The notes under the pieces: model-generated
Database searches by the model: none
Seen by the model: the letters and a program-made list of their open reading frames with translations, nothing else
What the model was told of the DNA's origin: nothing
From: Micropterix aruncella
Taxonomy: Eukaryota; Arthropoda; Insecta; Lepidoptera; Micropterigidae
NCBI GenBank assembly: GCA_944548615.1
Contig: OX155965.1
Span: forward strand, 23,087,756-23,151,755
Direction of reading: 5' to 3'
DNA length: 64,000 bases
Position numbers and translations under genes: made by a program
Shown here: piece after piece, positions 1-10,480 of the stretch
Numbering within the stretch: the first letter of the stretch is position 1
Layout: each line of letters begins with the position of its first letter

Positions 1-296
1 GAAGGTTTACGGGGAAAAACGATCAATGTCAACTTTTTAAAATTTCTGGAATTACCATTCCATTTAAAAGAAATACTAACTTAAAATATGTCCTTTGAGG
101 CGGGGTTTGTTTGACCGAGAACAAAAATTTATTTTTTCTGTGAATCAAATATAGTTGAGTTTCTAAAAAAAAAATACATTTTAGTTGAATTTTTACCTCA
201 TGAAAAATCTATCTCATCTTAAAAAATAAAATTGATATTGATTGTTCTTCCCCATAACCATTTCATATGCGATTAAAATACATTGCAGCGTCCCTG

Positions 297-482
297 CAGA
301 GTGAGTTTTTAATTAGTGACATCCTTGAAGTGGGTGAATCAGTACGAGTAAATAAGCAACTTTTGATAAAAATCTTTCAAAAAAACAAAGCAAAAATAAA
401 AAGAAATGTTTTTGAAAATTGGTTTGTTTTTTTTTATAGTTTAAAAAGCTATGATCACAATGATCTATCAGCGGTATCATGA
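297..482 (+). repeat. Half of a TIR foldback element (family M1)
   Basis: Starts with CAGAGTGAGTTTTTAATTA and continues into GTGAATCAGTACGAGTAAATAAGC. Both segments recur at the left end of the complete M1 copy at 13005-13382. The matching right half is not seen, so this is a broken copy. The 71-codon open frame across it is not like any protein I recognise and is probably chance. Confidence 0.5.
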
Positions 483-766
483 ATATATGAGTTATAGGCT
501 TTCAATGAATGAATATGATTCATTTATGTGCAATAAATTTCATATGATGTCATATTAATTTTCCATCCGTCCCGATATATCAGGACTGTCGCCGTTATTC
601 TCTCCTCTGAAAACTAAAATGTCCCGATACTGCGCAAATCGCACAACGAATGAATAAATGAAAAGTGGATTCCTTCGATTGGATGACGCTACTTGAAATC
701 CCAGAATGGGAGTTCAATTTTAATCTAAGTATATTTACACGAATGCCCTCCAAAAAGGAGTGTAAT

Positions 767-1064
767 GTGTTCAGGGTCCATCTATGTATGTTTATCGTTT
801 CTTTATTCCACCATAACTTCTAAACTCTTGAGCCGATTTAAAAGTGTGTGGTATTGTTAGAATCGTTATGTCGTCCTGAGTATCATCGGGTACTTTAACT
901 GTCCAAATATAAAGTACGCAGTCTAAATGTTAATAAATTAATATTAATATATCGTGATTAGTGTCAAATGAAAGGTCTGATTGAGTACATTGCGGAAATA
1001 TACATCTATCTATATGGATAAATACATAAACCACAAATATTTTATAAAACGCAGTAATAAAGAT
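767..1064 (+). repeat. Dispersed repeat, GTGTTCAGGG family, copy 1
   Basis: Begins GTGTTCAGGG and ends near ACCACAAATATTTTATAAAA. Homologous segments occur at 27001-27303 and 48672-48983 (both inverted) and in the tandem array at 49020-50265. No coding potential is seen. The family looks like a short non-autonomous element, but I found no target duplication here, so the class is open. Confidence 0.75.
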
Positions 1065-1372
1065 AATTATAAATACGATAGTTCACTTTCTGTAACTGCA
1101 GTCGTGTTTTTTTTCTTTTTAATATATTCAATTTAAAATGATGTGTAGATTTTGGGCGACTAAAGCTTTCAACAATATACGTATCTGAAAACTATTTGTG
1201 GTCTGAACCTTCATCTGAAGATTGGAAGTCGACGAGGTCTGTGGAAACTAGAAGGATTTACTTTTTAATAAATCCGAAAATCCACAAAGAAAATGCCAAA
1301 TGCTAAAACTTTAGCAATATTTCTTAGAAATTCTAGCCCACAACGCTATAGCTGAAAATGTGTTTTCTTTAA

Positions 1373-2075
1373 GAGGGGGGGGGGGGGGGGGGGCGGCTGG
1401 TTTAGACGGCCAAAAAAACTTGTTTTCATTAATTTTTTTTTAGCCTAAAGTTGAAATCTATTCATGAATCTTTTAACTCTGGAATATCTGATGGTCTCAG
1501 ATTGCTGTAAGTGTAAAAAACTTACTACTTTTTTTCAAACAAAACTTTAAACGCGTTTTTCTCAAAAGCATATTTTTCAGCTTTGCGCCGGTGATTAAAA
1601 AAATACTGACGGATAGAGTTGTTCAAAAACAAAAATTAAAGATTAATTAATTCTCTTCTATATGAAATAAAAAATATAGAAAAAAATGCTTTAAGCTTTT
1701 TTCTCTAGTTAAACACAACATTTTGGGGTGAAAGTCGTTTTTATGTTTTTAAATCTTTGAAAAAAAAAGATAACTTTTAGTTATTTTTTTTTGTTCATCT
1801 ACAAAATAGGTACATATGTACTTAGGTACTTATATCAAAAATAAATATCTCAGTTATTTTTTTTGTTTCAGGCAAAATTACAGATGCCGTCATTTCTGCA
1901 GCGGTAGAAACATTTGCAATTCAATCTCAAAAATAGTTTTTTTACTAATGCAAAAAATACTTTTATTTTTGGAATGTTAAAATTATATAGGTAAAAGATT
2001 CATGATCAGATTTCAACTTTAAGTATTTTTTTTTATAAAATACACGTTTTTTGGCCTTTAAACCAGGCTCTCCCC
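1373..2075. mobile_element. TTAA-flanked MITE, family T1, copy 1
   Basis: A 703-bp AT-rich element lies between TTAA at 1369-1372 and TTAA at 2076-2079. Its ends are inverted: the left end is a G run followed by GGCTGGTTTAGACGGCC, and the right end is GGCCTTTAAACCAGGCTCTCCCC. A second copy is at 46214-46883. Target duplication of TTAA together with G-rich inverted ends is typical of piggyBac-type insertion; no transposase is present. The left end carries a 19-base G run at 1375-1393. Confidence 0.7.
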
Positions 2076-2079
2076 TTAA

Positions 2080-2929
2080 TATCGGCCCAGTATACTTCTA
2101 CAGAGTTTTATAATTCTGTTTTATAATAACAGAAAGGAATTCTGAATTACTGAAAAAAGTCCTCCGAAAAGTATACAACTGTTTAAAATGTGTTATATGT
2201 GTGTATAACATAATCAAATAAATATTTGTGTTCTTTAAATGTCGTATTTTTTTAATTCCTCGTTTTCAGAGCGTCCCGATGAGACCCTAGAAAAATATAG
2301 CAGCCCTTCTTATAAATCATGTCAAATATCAAATGATTTCAAAATGACGTAATTCCTGCCATCCTGTGGAATTCGAATTTCGATCAAGAATTGACACAAT
2401 CGCCAATTTGTGTGGGTGTGTCATAGTTATTATAATATTTATATTTCGTCTCGTTTAAAAAACGCACCTCCGTGGCGACTTGCCGCTGCCCGGCACGGTC
2501 GTTATATTATTAATTTATGTGTCAATAGCTTGCATTATAATCGCTGACATTTATTTGCGAATAATGGAGGATTATGGTATAGGGACAAATACTGAATCGG
2601 AGCCGAACAATCGATTGCTTTTCTAAGTTTCACTCCGGATCTAAAGGGGCAAAGCGGGCTATCTGCCCCGGGCGGCAATTTCAGAGGGCGTCAAATTGAT
2701 GCGTTTGCAAAAAACTTTCACTATAGCGCCTAGCCCAGGGCGCGTCATCGTCATTTTGGAACGTATCTGAACGCGCGCCCAGTGTATATGATGTATCTGC
2801 CAGAGGAATTCTCGTCGCGTCTAGAAAAAATCCTCCTGACAGACAGAAGAGGACGGGGCTACACAAGTGGATCCGAAAGAACCCGAACGTCAAAGAACGG
2901 TCGGTATTTATGTAGCTGATTAGGCGTGT
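2080..2929. other. No recognised gene or repeat
   Basis: Non-coding. The 2450-2640 part is less AT-rich than its surroundings and is not repeated in the window. From 2650 on there is a GGGGCA/TGCCCC-rich segment that may be a decayed transposon end. The minus-strand open frame at 2681-2965 has no recognisable motif. Confidence 0.4.
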
Positions 2930-2984
2930 GAGTAATTGGCGTCGGTTTTCTTTGCACATTTGCACTCTTTCAAACGATACCAGA

Positions 2985-3365
2985 GCACATTCGTTGACTT
3001 TTTATTTCCCTCGATTCCTGTATGGCTGGGAACTCATCTTAGAATCACCCTGTTCTTTTCGCCCAGGGAATTCAGTAGTGATACGCAGTTTTGCACCAGC
3101 GTTGAATTAGTTGTATTCGAGGCTAGTGCCATAAGGTCTGCCTTGCTATCGGAATGGATATAGATATATATATATATATATACGGTGGTTGGCGTAGTTG
3201 TTATGGAGGTTGATATCCGCACATTCAATTATGGCGTATACCTCCGCTTGGAATATGGAGGCGTATTTCCCCAAGTTTATACTTCTTTCGAAGTTTGGTC
3301 GCTCTCCTTATCTCCTTATATCGCGGTATAACCGCAGCCTACGTCAAGTCCCGTTTTGAACCCAT
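2985..3365 (-). pseudogene. RNase H domain of the LOA-like element
   Basis: This is the C-terminal RNase H domain, which in the family removes RNA from the RNA:DNA hybrid made during integration. Reading in the minus direction, the conserved landmarks appear in order: YTDGFKTGLDVG (first acidic residue, near 3350), SIFQAEVYAIIECA (catalytic Glu, near 3240), IHSDSKADLMAL (third acidic residue) and VPSHTGIEGN (His region). A (TA)n tract at 3164-3182 sits between the second and third motifs and is read in frame as alternating Tyr-Ile, so the microsatellite has expanded inside the domain. One stop codon replaces the Trp usually found before VPSH, and there is also a frame change. Inactive. Confidence 0.8.
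3164..3182. repeat. (TA)n microsatellite inside the RNase H relic
   Basis: About nine TA units. It interrupts the conserved spacing between RNase H motifs without breaking the minus-strand frame. Confidence 0.9.
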
Positions 3366-3520
3366 CAGTATATCATTTAAGGCTACTGGCCTCCCAGTGC
3401 AGTTGGCTTTTTAGCCAGTCGTCTCTGGGCTGCAGTTCCACTGTAAAGAATTTTTCAAAGTTATGGAGTAGAAGCATGGTGTCTGATACCATGTCGAGGG
3501 CTGGAGTTTTACTGAATGAG

Positions 3521-5220
3521 TCAAACTGATCTTAGTTCTTGCGAGATCCAGTTTGCCTTCCCCCGGGCAGACAGCCTGTATATGCTGGCTTTTGCCCCCG
3601 GTTTCAAGTGAATGTGTAGGGGCGGTAAGTTCAGCAGTGCGTTTAGAGCTGCTCCAGGAGTGGAGGACGTTGCGCCAGTTGTCATGATGCACGCCGTCCT
3701 TTGGATATTGCTTAGTTTGGTAATCACAGCTTTCTTGTTGGCTTTGTTGCACCATACCCCCAAAGCGTACGAGATTATCGGCACCACAGTGGCCTCACAG
3801 TGGCAGTGGGCCCCAGTTTTTCCCTGCCAGTCTGCTTATAACCAACGCACTTTTAGCTTTTTGAATTGTTTTATCTAGGTAGCTGTTCCAGGTGAGTCCC
3901 TGGTCGAGCGTGACTCCCAGATACTTTACTTCCTTGGAGAAAGGGATCTGCCTGTGGTTTAGTTTTGGCATTTTCAGTCCACCTAGTTGACGTTTGTTAG
4001 TAAATGGCACGAGGACGGTCTTATCGGCGATGACCGATAATTCGTTCTCTCTGCACCGATTGCCAACCATTGTTAACGCTTTTTGCATCACGTGTGAGAT
4101 CGTGTTTTGGCAGAAGCCCCGGACAATGACTACTAGGTCATCCGCATAGCCCCGTGTGTCTATCCTGGTCTCTGCCATCCTGTGGAGGAGTTGATCTATT
4201 GCAAGAGTCGATAGTATGAGCACGCCTCCCTGCGGACATCCTCTTGTGGTGGTGACTTCAAGGTTTGTTCCGTGAAGAGCTACCTTGGCCGTGCGGTTTG
4301 AGAGCATCGCTTTCACCCATCAAGTTGTTGTGGGGTCAAATTGTTTTTACTTTAGCTCCTTCACCAGCTATTCAATTGGGCTTTTGTAGAAGGCGCCCTC
4401 AATGTCTAGAAATTCGCATAATCCGATTTGTTTGTCTTCCAACGCCTTTTCTAATCTGTCTACTAGATAGAGCGGTTTCCGTGGATTTGCCTCTGCGGTA
4501 GGCGTGTTGGTTACAGCTAATATGGTTGACCGTTAGGATTGTTTCCCTGATATACCTATCCAGTATCTTTGCCATCGCTTTCAATAGAAAGGATGTGAGG
4601 CTAATTGGCCTGAAGGACTTTGACAGTGCGTAGTCCGGGTAGTCCTTCCTGACATCCTTAGGTATGAATAGCACTTGGTCCATTCTTCTGGTATACGTCC
4701 CTAGGCATAGCTGGCTCTGAAGACTTTAACCAGATATGGGGTTAGAATGTCAATACCCTGTTGCAAAAGCACGGGCATGATTCAGTCGTCCCCGCATAAT
4801 TTGTATGGTTTGAAGGATTTTATGGCCCATTTAATTTGATTGGCCTTATGATTCTAGCAGCCCTACTCCAGTCCCCGTTTCGAGGTCTGTATGGAGTAGT
4901 GACGGCGTTGCTAGTTGTAAAATCACCTGGGAAGTGGGTCGATATTAGTACCTCCAAGGTTTCATTTTCATTGGTTGTAAAGGTTCCGTTTGGTTTTTTC
5001 AGAAGACCAATTCTGTTAGGTTTGTCCTCTGCGAGCAATTTATGTACTCTGGCTCCTTGAGGCGTTTCCAATATGTCCTCGTAGAAACTTTTCCATGTTG
5101 CTCTTTTGGCTCTCCTATTTTCTATATTGCACTCACTTAAAGCTTTTTTGTATTCCTCCCAGTTGAGAGTTTGTTTAGCCTTATCAAATAGTTTTCGGGT
5201 TTACTTCCTTAGTTTGTCTT
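3521..5220 (-). pseudogene. Reverse transcriptase of the LOA-like element
   Basis: The RT copies element RNA into DNA at the nicked target. Visible parts on the minus strand, upstream to downstream: the pre-RT linker with EEYKKALSECNIENRRAKRA (near 5101-5160); a block ending near 4399 with FRPISLTSFLLKAMAKILDR and HAYRRGKSTETAL (fingers); a 173-codon block (4316-3795) with RGCPQGGVL and the catalytic YADD at 4137-4148, then KYLGVTLD; and a thumb-like block (3787-3521) with the Pro-rich LNLPPLHIHLK. Frames change between blocks near 4690, 4360 and 3790. The catalytic YADD is intact, but the gene cannot make a full protein. Confidence 0.82.
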
Positions 5221-5391
5221 CGGGTTCGTTAAACTTCGGGTTCCACCATGGAACTTTTCTTTTGGAGGTCTTTGTCTTGAGCGGGTAGCTTTCCTCGTAG
5301 GCGTTTACAATGCCTTTTGTGGTAGCCGCCACAGCCAACTCTAGACTCTCGGGTGTTTTTATATTTGTTTGTATTGTTTAAAGGTTAAGCC

Positions 5392-5690
5392 TTAGTGCGG
5401 TACGATTACCCAGTCGGTGGCTTTTGGGTTCCTGTAAGTTGTGGTTTGACAGTCTACGGTGTTTAGTAGTTTGAAAGTTATTTGTATATGATCAGACATT
5501 GAAGTGTCATCCCTAGCATGCCAGTTTTTTATGTGTTTGGCCAGATTTTTAGAGGCAAAAGTGATGTCTAAAACTTCCTGTCTTGCACTTGTCACAAAGG
5601 TCGGCACACAGCCTTTGTTTAATAGGTATAGGCAATTGGTTGAGATAAAATCATAATTCCGTAAGGTTAACAACTACCCCCGTTCTATAC
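5392..5690 (-). pseudogene. Endonuclease C-terminus of the LOA-like element
   Basis: A 93-codon minus-strand frame ends the apurinic-like endonuclease domain that nicks the target. It carries GCVPTFVTSARQEVLDITFA and SMSDHIQITFKL. SDH is the conserved catalytic His motif of this domain, and PTFVT..R.EVLDIT is typical of the family just before it. The N-terminal two-thirds of the domain is absent: the similarity stops at about 5690, where foreign sequence begins. The downstream linker to RT follows on the same strand after a break. Confidence 0.78.
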
Positions 5691-5732
5691 AATATTGTTT
5701 CCAGACTCCCCCGGCTGTCGGTGGGAAGGCAC
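5688..5732 (-). repeat. Fragment of the SINE-like family
   Basis: The short segment TTTCCAGACTCCCCCGGCTG and what follows match the interior of the SINE-like family (compare 8449-8490, 14018-14055 and 38908-38945). It sits exactly between the LOA-like endonuclease end and the plus-strand RT start, marking a rearranged junction. Confidence 0.65.
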
Positions 5733-5734
5733 AA

Positions 5735-7003
5735 TCGAGTCTTCTATCCAGCAACCAATTTGGGTTTAGAAGCGGTTTAGGAACTAATGAAGCACTACTT
5801 ACTTTCACACAATACGTTGTTGGAAACCTCGACAAGGGTAGTAAAGTTTTAGCGACATTTTTAGATTTATCGAAGGCTTTCGACACGATGTCACATATAA
5901 TATTAATCAAAAAACTGGAACATTATGGAATAAATGACACAGCATTGCAGTGGTTCCAAAGCTACCTTGAGGGAAGGACGCAAACAACGTCGATACATGA
6001 TCAACAAAGCGCGCCACTTAATGTATCTTTCGGTGTTCCCCAAGGTAGCGTCTTGGGACCCGTATTGTTCCTAATATATATAAATGATTTATGTGATCTA
6101 CCAATAAAAGGAAAAATAGTGGCGTTCGCGGATGACACCGTGTTACTTACGTCTGCTAACAATTGGGAAGATGCTTACCGCAAAGCCCAATCGAACCTAA
6201 ATCTGACGAAGCAGTGGCTCGACAACCATATTCTCACTTTGAATATTTCTAAGACAAAGGTTATACAATTTCACATCAAGGCAACAATAAATAATTCAGA
6301 AACCGAAAACCAACTAATAATGCACTCAACTTTTTGCTCTAGATCTGACGTCTGCAATTGTCAAACCATTGAAAGGACTAGGGAATATAAGTATCTGGGT
6401 GTCACTATGGATGCAACATTGACATGGAAGCAACATGTAAGCAACCTAGCCACAAGTACAAGAAAACTCGCCTACGTGTTTAGAGAGCTTCGAAATGTTC
6501 TACCAAAGCCCCTTCTCAAAACTGTGTATATGGCGTTGTGCCAAAGCCTGTGGTCCTATGGCACAATCGCATGGGGTGGTTGCACCACACAAGTACTCCT
6601 TCCTCTGATCAATGCGCAGAAGCTGATTCTGAAGGTCATAAATAAAAAAAACCCTAGATACCCCTCAGCGAAACTCTATACAGAATATGGAGTACTTGAT
6701 GTGAGGCAATTATTCATAAAACAGTTACTAATTCAGTTTCACAGAATTAAGGATCAACAGGCAAAAAGCCAACAAATTAAAAACACAAGGCAAGCTACTG
6801 GGTCAAATTATAATATTCCGATTGTAAAGTCTTCATTTGCGCAAAGGCATTTTTACTTCCTTGCGCCGAGGTTTTATAATAATTTAAATGAGAGTTATAA
6901 GAATGCAAGCAACTTAAATTCATTCAAAATACTTATAAAGAAGTACCTGCTTGAAAGGGGTCCAATGTATGCTGAGTCTCAATTGCTCTCGCTAATAATT
7001 TAA
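5735..7003 (+). CDS. Non-LTR reverse transcriptase, C-terminal part
   Basis: The frame is open from at least 5735, upstream of the first Met at 5888, and reads LLSSNQFGFRSGLGTNEALL, the usual RT block just before the first catalytic Asp. It continues through DLSKAFDTMSH, GVPQGSVLGPVLFLIYINDL (residues about 49-68 from the Met), the catalytic FADD at 6125-6136, KYLGVTMD, and a C-terminal region without an RNase H. About 420 codons are uninterrupted to the stop at 7003, which suggests a fairly recent insertion. The N-terminal endonuclease and the first RT blocks are missing, so the copy is not autonomous. Clade: Jockey/CR1/L2 group; I cannot name the family. Confidence 0.85.
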   Translation, partial: SSLLSSNQFGFRSGLGTNEALLTFTQYVVGNLDKGSKVLATFLDLSKAFDTMSHIILIKKLEHYGINDTALQWFQSYLEGRTQTTSIHDQQSAPLNVSFGVPQGSVLGPVLFLIYINDLCDLPIKGKIVAFADDTVLLTSANNWEDAYRKAQSNLNLTKQWLDNHILTLNISKTKVIQFHIKATINNSETENQLIMHSTFCSRSDVCNCQTIERTREYKYLGVTMDATLTWKQHVSNLATSTRKLAYVFRELRNVLPKPLLKTVYMALCQSLWSYGTIAWGGCTTQVLLPLINAQKLILKVINKKNPRYPSAKLYTEYGVLDVRQLFIKQLLIQFHRIKDQQAKSQQIKNTRQATGSNYNIPIVKSSFAQRHFYFLAPRFYNNLNESYKNASNLNSFKILIKKYLLERGPMYAESQLLSLII

Positions 7004-7079
7004 GTTGTTTTATTAAATTATGTATTACAAACTAATATCAAATCTCGTGTATTATTTGCTTATGTATATATAGGTGTAG

Positions 7080-7140
7080 GTATGTATATATATATATTTA
7101 TGTATGTGTGTATGTATGTGTATGTATATATGTATATATT
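7080..7140. repeat. (TATG)n-rich microsatellite
   Basis: Irregular TATG/TATA repeats at the likely 3' end of the preceding LINE. Confidence 0.75.
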
Positions 7141-7414
7141 CTTATGTATTATGCAATGCAACGTAAGTTCATAACATCAAAAGAGTCAGCTCATCGATAC
7201 CATTGATTTTAAAAAATCAATGTCGATACCTTTAAACAAAAAGCAGCATCCCTAGATACGGGTCTCTGACCTAGTTAGGAATGCCGATAGACATTTTCAC
7301 CATAGGATGTGCTCAATCTCTCCCAACTCAACCATAGTATGTTAATGGTGTGTATATGACATAATTATAAAGTTATTGTAAATTAATAAATAAATAAAAT
7401 AAATAAATAAATAG

Positions 7415-7610
7415 GCTGACGCCGCATGGTGCGCAAACCGTCCAGGAGCGCCCGAAGGTTGACTCCTAGGGGAAACTGGCCTGCAGGCCAGACTCCTACC
7501 CTTGCTCGCACTTCTGTATGGAGGGCGCCCGATAGGCGTTAAGCCGCGCGTTTGGCCGACCCTACACATAGGTCTTAGTGGCCAAACTGCAACAGAGACC
7601 ATTAGCTCCC
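7415..7610 (-). repeat. SINE-like family, partial copy
   Basis: Matches the 5' third of the family, antisense to the window. It runs from GCTGACGCCGCATGGTGCGC to ACCATTAGCTCCC, the inverted 5' terminus. It adjoins an (AAAT)n tract at 7383-7413 on the side where the rest of the element should be. Confidence 0.8.
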
Positions 7611-7780
7611 ATCTGTACCAGCAAGAATGCCCAAAGGAGGACACAATTTCGTAAAGATGATACGCCATGCTTGATGATGTATTAAGCATAATGGGTAACA
7701 CCACTGCCGACATGTCAAACGTCGTTGCTGAATTTACGGTTCTGGCAATGATACGCATTGCAAGTCTGTAACAGTCTGAC

Positions 7781-7833
7781 TGCTAAAACGTCCTGTGGTG
7801 ACGGGCTCGCCCGTTGTAGTCGACACCGCAAGA
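7781..7833 (+). repeat. SINE-like family, 3' end fragment
   Basis: GGTGACGGGCTCGCCCGTTG and the following GTAGTCGACA match the 3' terminus of the family. TGCTAAAACG occurs at 7781-7790 and again at 7834-7843, so this could be a very short truncated insertion. However, the left repeat also resembles the element's own CGTTAAAACT, so the duplication is uncertain. Confidence 0.6.
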
Positions 7834-8016
7834 TGCTAAAACGCCAAAAACATACAGTTGTCGCTATATTATTTTTTTTTTTAAATCTTCCGTAAGTGAC
7901 CAGTTCCATAATTTTTAGTGTGACCTAAGCCCATAACCATTTCTTTCAGGTTACTAAATTTTGGTTCAGAAATAAAATTTGATTCTAAGTGAATCGGGGG
8001 ATGTGTGACTGAGTAA

Positions 8017-8692
8017 CTGGACCTGTCAATTACAACGGACTAACCCGCCATTTCAGGAAGTTTTAACGACATTTGATAGTTCTGTCTCCCGTGAGATGAG
8101 CGTAAAAGATTTGGGACGAAAACAGTCCACTGTCTAGTTACGCCACTCGCCCGTAAGAAGCCAACATCTTACCGCGAGAAACCGGCTTTGCATCCTGCGG
8201 GCCGACACTCGCGCCTTTACTTCCAGTTACAGCCAGATTTCTTCGGCCTTCCGACTGGTTATGGGTTCGAGGTCGCTTGCGCGGTCCTCTCCCTTGTGTA
8301 GCGGTGATTCGGTGTACCAAATCTATCGCAAACCACGGCGTCCTTTGACCGGCTGTTCACCCGGTTTCGGGTAGCCGAATAATCGTTTCAAGAGCAGCTG
8401 CCACGAGGTAAACAGCCGCCCGGCTTTATACAGGAAACAAAGCCGTTTCCAGACTCCCCGGTCTATCTGTCGAAATGCACAGTCGATTGGCTAACGCCGC
8501 ACGGTGCGCAAACTCTCCAGGAGGGGGGCCGAAGTACAATTCCCAGGTTAACTGGCCCGCAGGCACAGAGTCCTACCCGGGCTCGCACTCTTGTCATGAG
8601 GCTGCCGTATGGGTGTTGACCTGTGATTTCGGCCGACCCTAACACATGGGTCATAATGGCTCAACTGAACTGGACCCATTAGCTCCCTGACC
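8017..8692 (-). mobile_element. SINE-like retroposon copy A
   Basis: A copy of about 676 bp flanked by a perfect 13-bp direct repeat TGTGACTGAGTAA (8004-8016 and 8693-8705). Sense is the minus strand: the 5' terminus reads AGGGAGCTAATGGG near 8689 and the B-box-like AGGTCAACACC lies about 70 bases inside. It is more diverged from the others than copies B-D are from each other, especially near the 3' end. Less AT-rich than its flanks. No coding function. Confidence 0.82.
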
Positions 8693-8804
8693 TGTGACTG
8701 AGTAAGTACGATACGAAAGTTCGGCGATCGGTCGGCGGTGGTTCATTCGCACAATCATCATATGCGAAGCGAAAGTGTATTTTTTAGTTGGTCGACATAT
8801 GTGC

Positions 8805-8935
8805 CATTGCCCATGTCTCTCGCTCTTTCCCATACATCACAATGGTGCCGAACTGCCGACTCACTTCCATCCCAGCGACGTGTCCCAACATTGGTCAACG
8901 CGTAGAGCGGCCATGACTGAATTGCCCGACCGAAT
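8805..8935 (-). repeat. Dispersed repeat next to SINE copy A
   Basis: On the minus strand this resembles 60500-60626: CGTTGACCAATGTTGG, then a GGAAG..GAGT segment, then TGTATGGGAAAGAGCGAGAG. Both copies lie beside a SINE-like insertion. Class unknown; no coding potential. Confidence 0.6.
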
Positions 8936-8960
8936 CATTTTTCAAATCAGTCACTATTGA

Positions 8961-10160
8961 TTGAATCGCTAAGTTGAAATGACCGATCACTACGTGCCAG
9001 CCCATAGATTTTTCAGATGGAAGACGCACAAAACAAATTCGCGAACGCGGCGACCCCAATGAGCTGAATAGACGACGAGCACCATTTATATCCGTCAGAA
9101 ATGGACATGTTGCTGCATCGAGAAACTGCGTCCGCCGTTTCGGTCATCAGCTATCAGTCAAAAATGGAAGTCGTCGTTCGCGCCATGCATCAATCGGCAT
9201 AATAGACGAGACGGCCATTCTCGCTCGATTGTTCCACAAAAGGACTATCGGCGAGATGAAATAACATTTCTGATGAATTGCCCACTGAAGCCGTAATGGT
9301 AGGCAGGTAGAAGAAGTACGTACTCTATAATTGTATAATCTCTATCCCTACCACTACTAAACAAATAAGGGACGCAAAATAAAAAAAACTTTCCGGCAAG
9401 CAGACCCCCCCCCCCCCCGAGCGCTAAGCCCCTAAATCTCAACCCCCTTCCCCCAACTCCCCCTCACAGCCACCCAGCCCCCTCAATCTCCCCCCCCCCC
9501 ATTAGTGATTATGTCGTGATTATGATCAGAAACGTGTATATTTGTAGTGTTTTTGTAATATTTCAGTGGTAATAAAATGGCCTTTTTCCAATATGATATG
9601 ATTTTCTTAAATACGGCGGAATTTAAAAATTATCTGTGTCGCTTGTATAACCATATTCACAATATGGTTTCGGTCCAACGACTCATCTGTGTACTGAATT
9701 TCAAGTCTCTAAGTTCAATATTTCAAGATTATAGTACGACTAGCGCGCCCTCTGGTGGACCGATTTGAACCACAAACTTTTTTACTCTTGTCATGATCAA
9801 ATAATGCCTGTATGCTGAATTTCAGCGCAATCGGCGTTTGAGCGCTGTCGTGGAGGAATAAAGGAATTGCTTTCATAAACAGAACTTGAAAAACAGCATG
9901 TACAATAATATAAAAGTAGCTACATGTTGATTATATTATTTTTGACATTTTTAGATAGCATTATATAAATCTTTTTAAAGTATTTTAGTTAATATTTTGT
10001 ACTGATACTGATAACTTTTTTAATATTTTGATCTGATTATAATAATTCAGGATTATTTTTAACTATTTTATTCATTTATGATACTGAACCCATTACATAT
10101 TATATTTGTATTCAAAATACGTAATATACCATGCCATGCAAAAAGCTTGTAGTAACTACC
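8961..10160. other. No recognised gene
   Basis: Non-coding. It contains a 14-base C run at 9405-9418 and a second C-rich stretch at 9440-9500. Otherwise it is AT-rich with nothing I can assign. The small open frame at 9577-9768 has no motif. Confidence 0.5.
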
Positions 10161-10165
10161 TGTTA

Positions 10166-10477
10166 GGGGCTCTCTAGACGATCAAGCATGCTTGTCAAGC
10201 ATCACGTCGCGGGCTAGGAGGGGATCGTATACCGCAGGAATTATGCATTATATTTTCCACAAATATATATTTTCCACAAATGCCTAATTTTATAGTTTAT
10301 ACCAGGGAGTCACGTTAATTAGACGTTATTAATTAATGAATGACGTGACTCCCTGGTATAAAACTACAAAATTAGGCATTTTTAGTAAATATTAAAAACA
10401 ATTTCCTGCGGTTTACGATACCTGCCCAGCCCGCGACGCAATGCTTGACAAGCATGCTTGATCGTCTAGAGAGCCCT
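10166..10477. mobile_element. Foldback MITE, family H1, copy 1
   Basis: A 312-bp element that is almost entirely two inverted arms. The left arm starts GGGGCTCTCTAGACGATCAA, the right arm ends with its complement, and the arms continue through GCATGCTTGTCAAGCAT, CGCGGGCT and TGCCTAATTTT to a short central loop. It is flanked by TTA on both sides (10163-10165 and 10478-10480). A 3-bp TTA/TAA duplication with G-rich ends fits PIF/Harbinger-type insertion. Two more copies are at 54949-55261 and 55399-55715. No transposase. Confidence 0.8.
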
Positions 10478-10480
10478 TTA

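Larger units (their letters stand above)
2930..5690 (-). mobile_element. Decayed LOA-like non-LTR retrotransposon
   Basis: On the minus strand the order is endonuclease C-terminus, linker, reverse transcriptase and RNase H, which fits the LOA/Bilbo branch (RT with GCPQGG and YADD, then KYLGVTLD and GKNWG, then RNase H). The 5' part, including ORF1 and the N-terminal endonuclease, is missing beyond 5690, where the element abuts a SINE-like fragment and a plus-strand LINE. Frameshifts and stops divide it into at least five frames, so it is not functional. Confidence 0.8.
5730..7160 (+). mobile_element. 5'-truncated CR1/L2/Jockey-group LINE
   Basis: Only the second half of the RT and the 3' untranslated region remain, as expected for incomplete target-primed reverse transcription. 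After the stop codon at 7001-7003 there are about 75 bases and then a (TATG)n-rich tract at about 7080-7140, which probably marks the 3' tail. No flanking duplication could be identified. Confidence 0.78.

Noticed and set aside
3612..3878. Plus-strand 88-codon frame with a hydrophobic segment.
   Set aside because: Shadow of the minus-strand LOA-like RT.
7375..7413. (AAAT)n tract as a poly(A) tail of the partial SINE-like copy.
   Set aside because: Copies with intact 3' ends have no A-rich tail, so the tract is more simply a microsatellite at a broken end.
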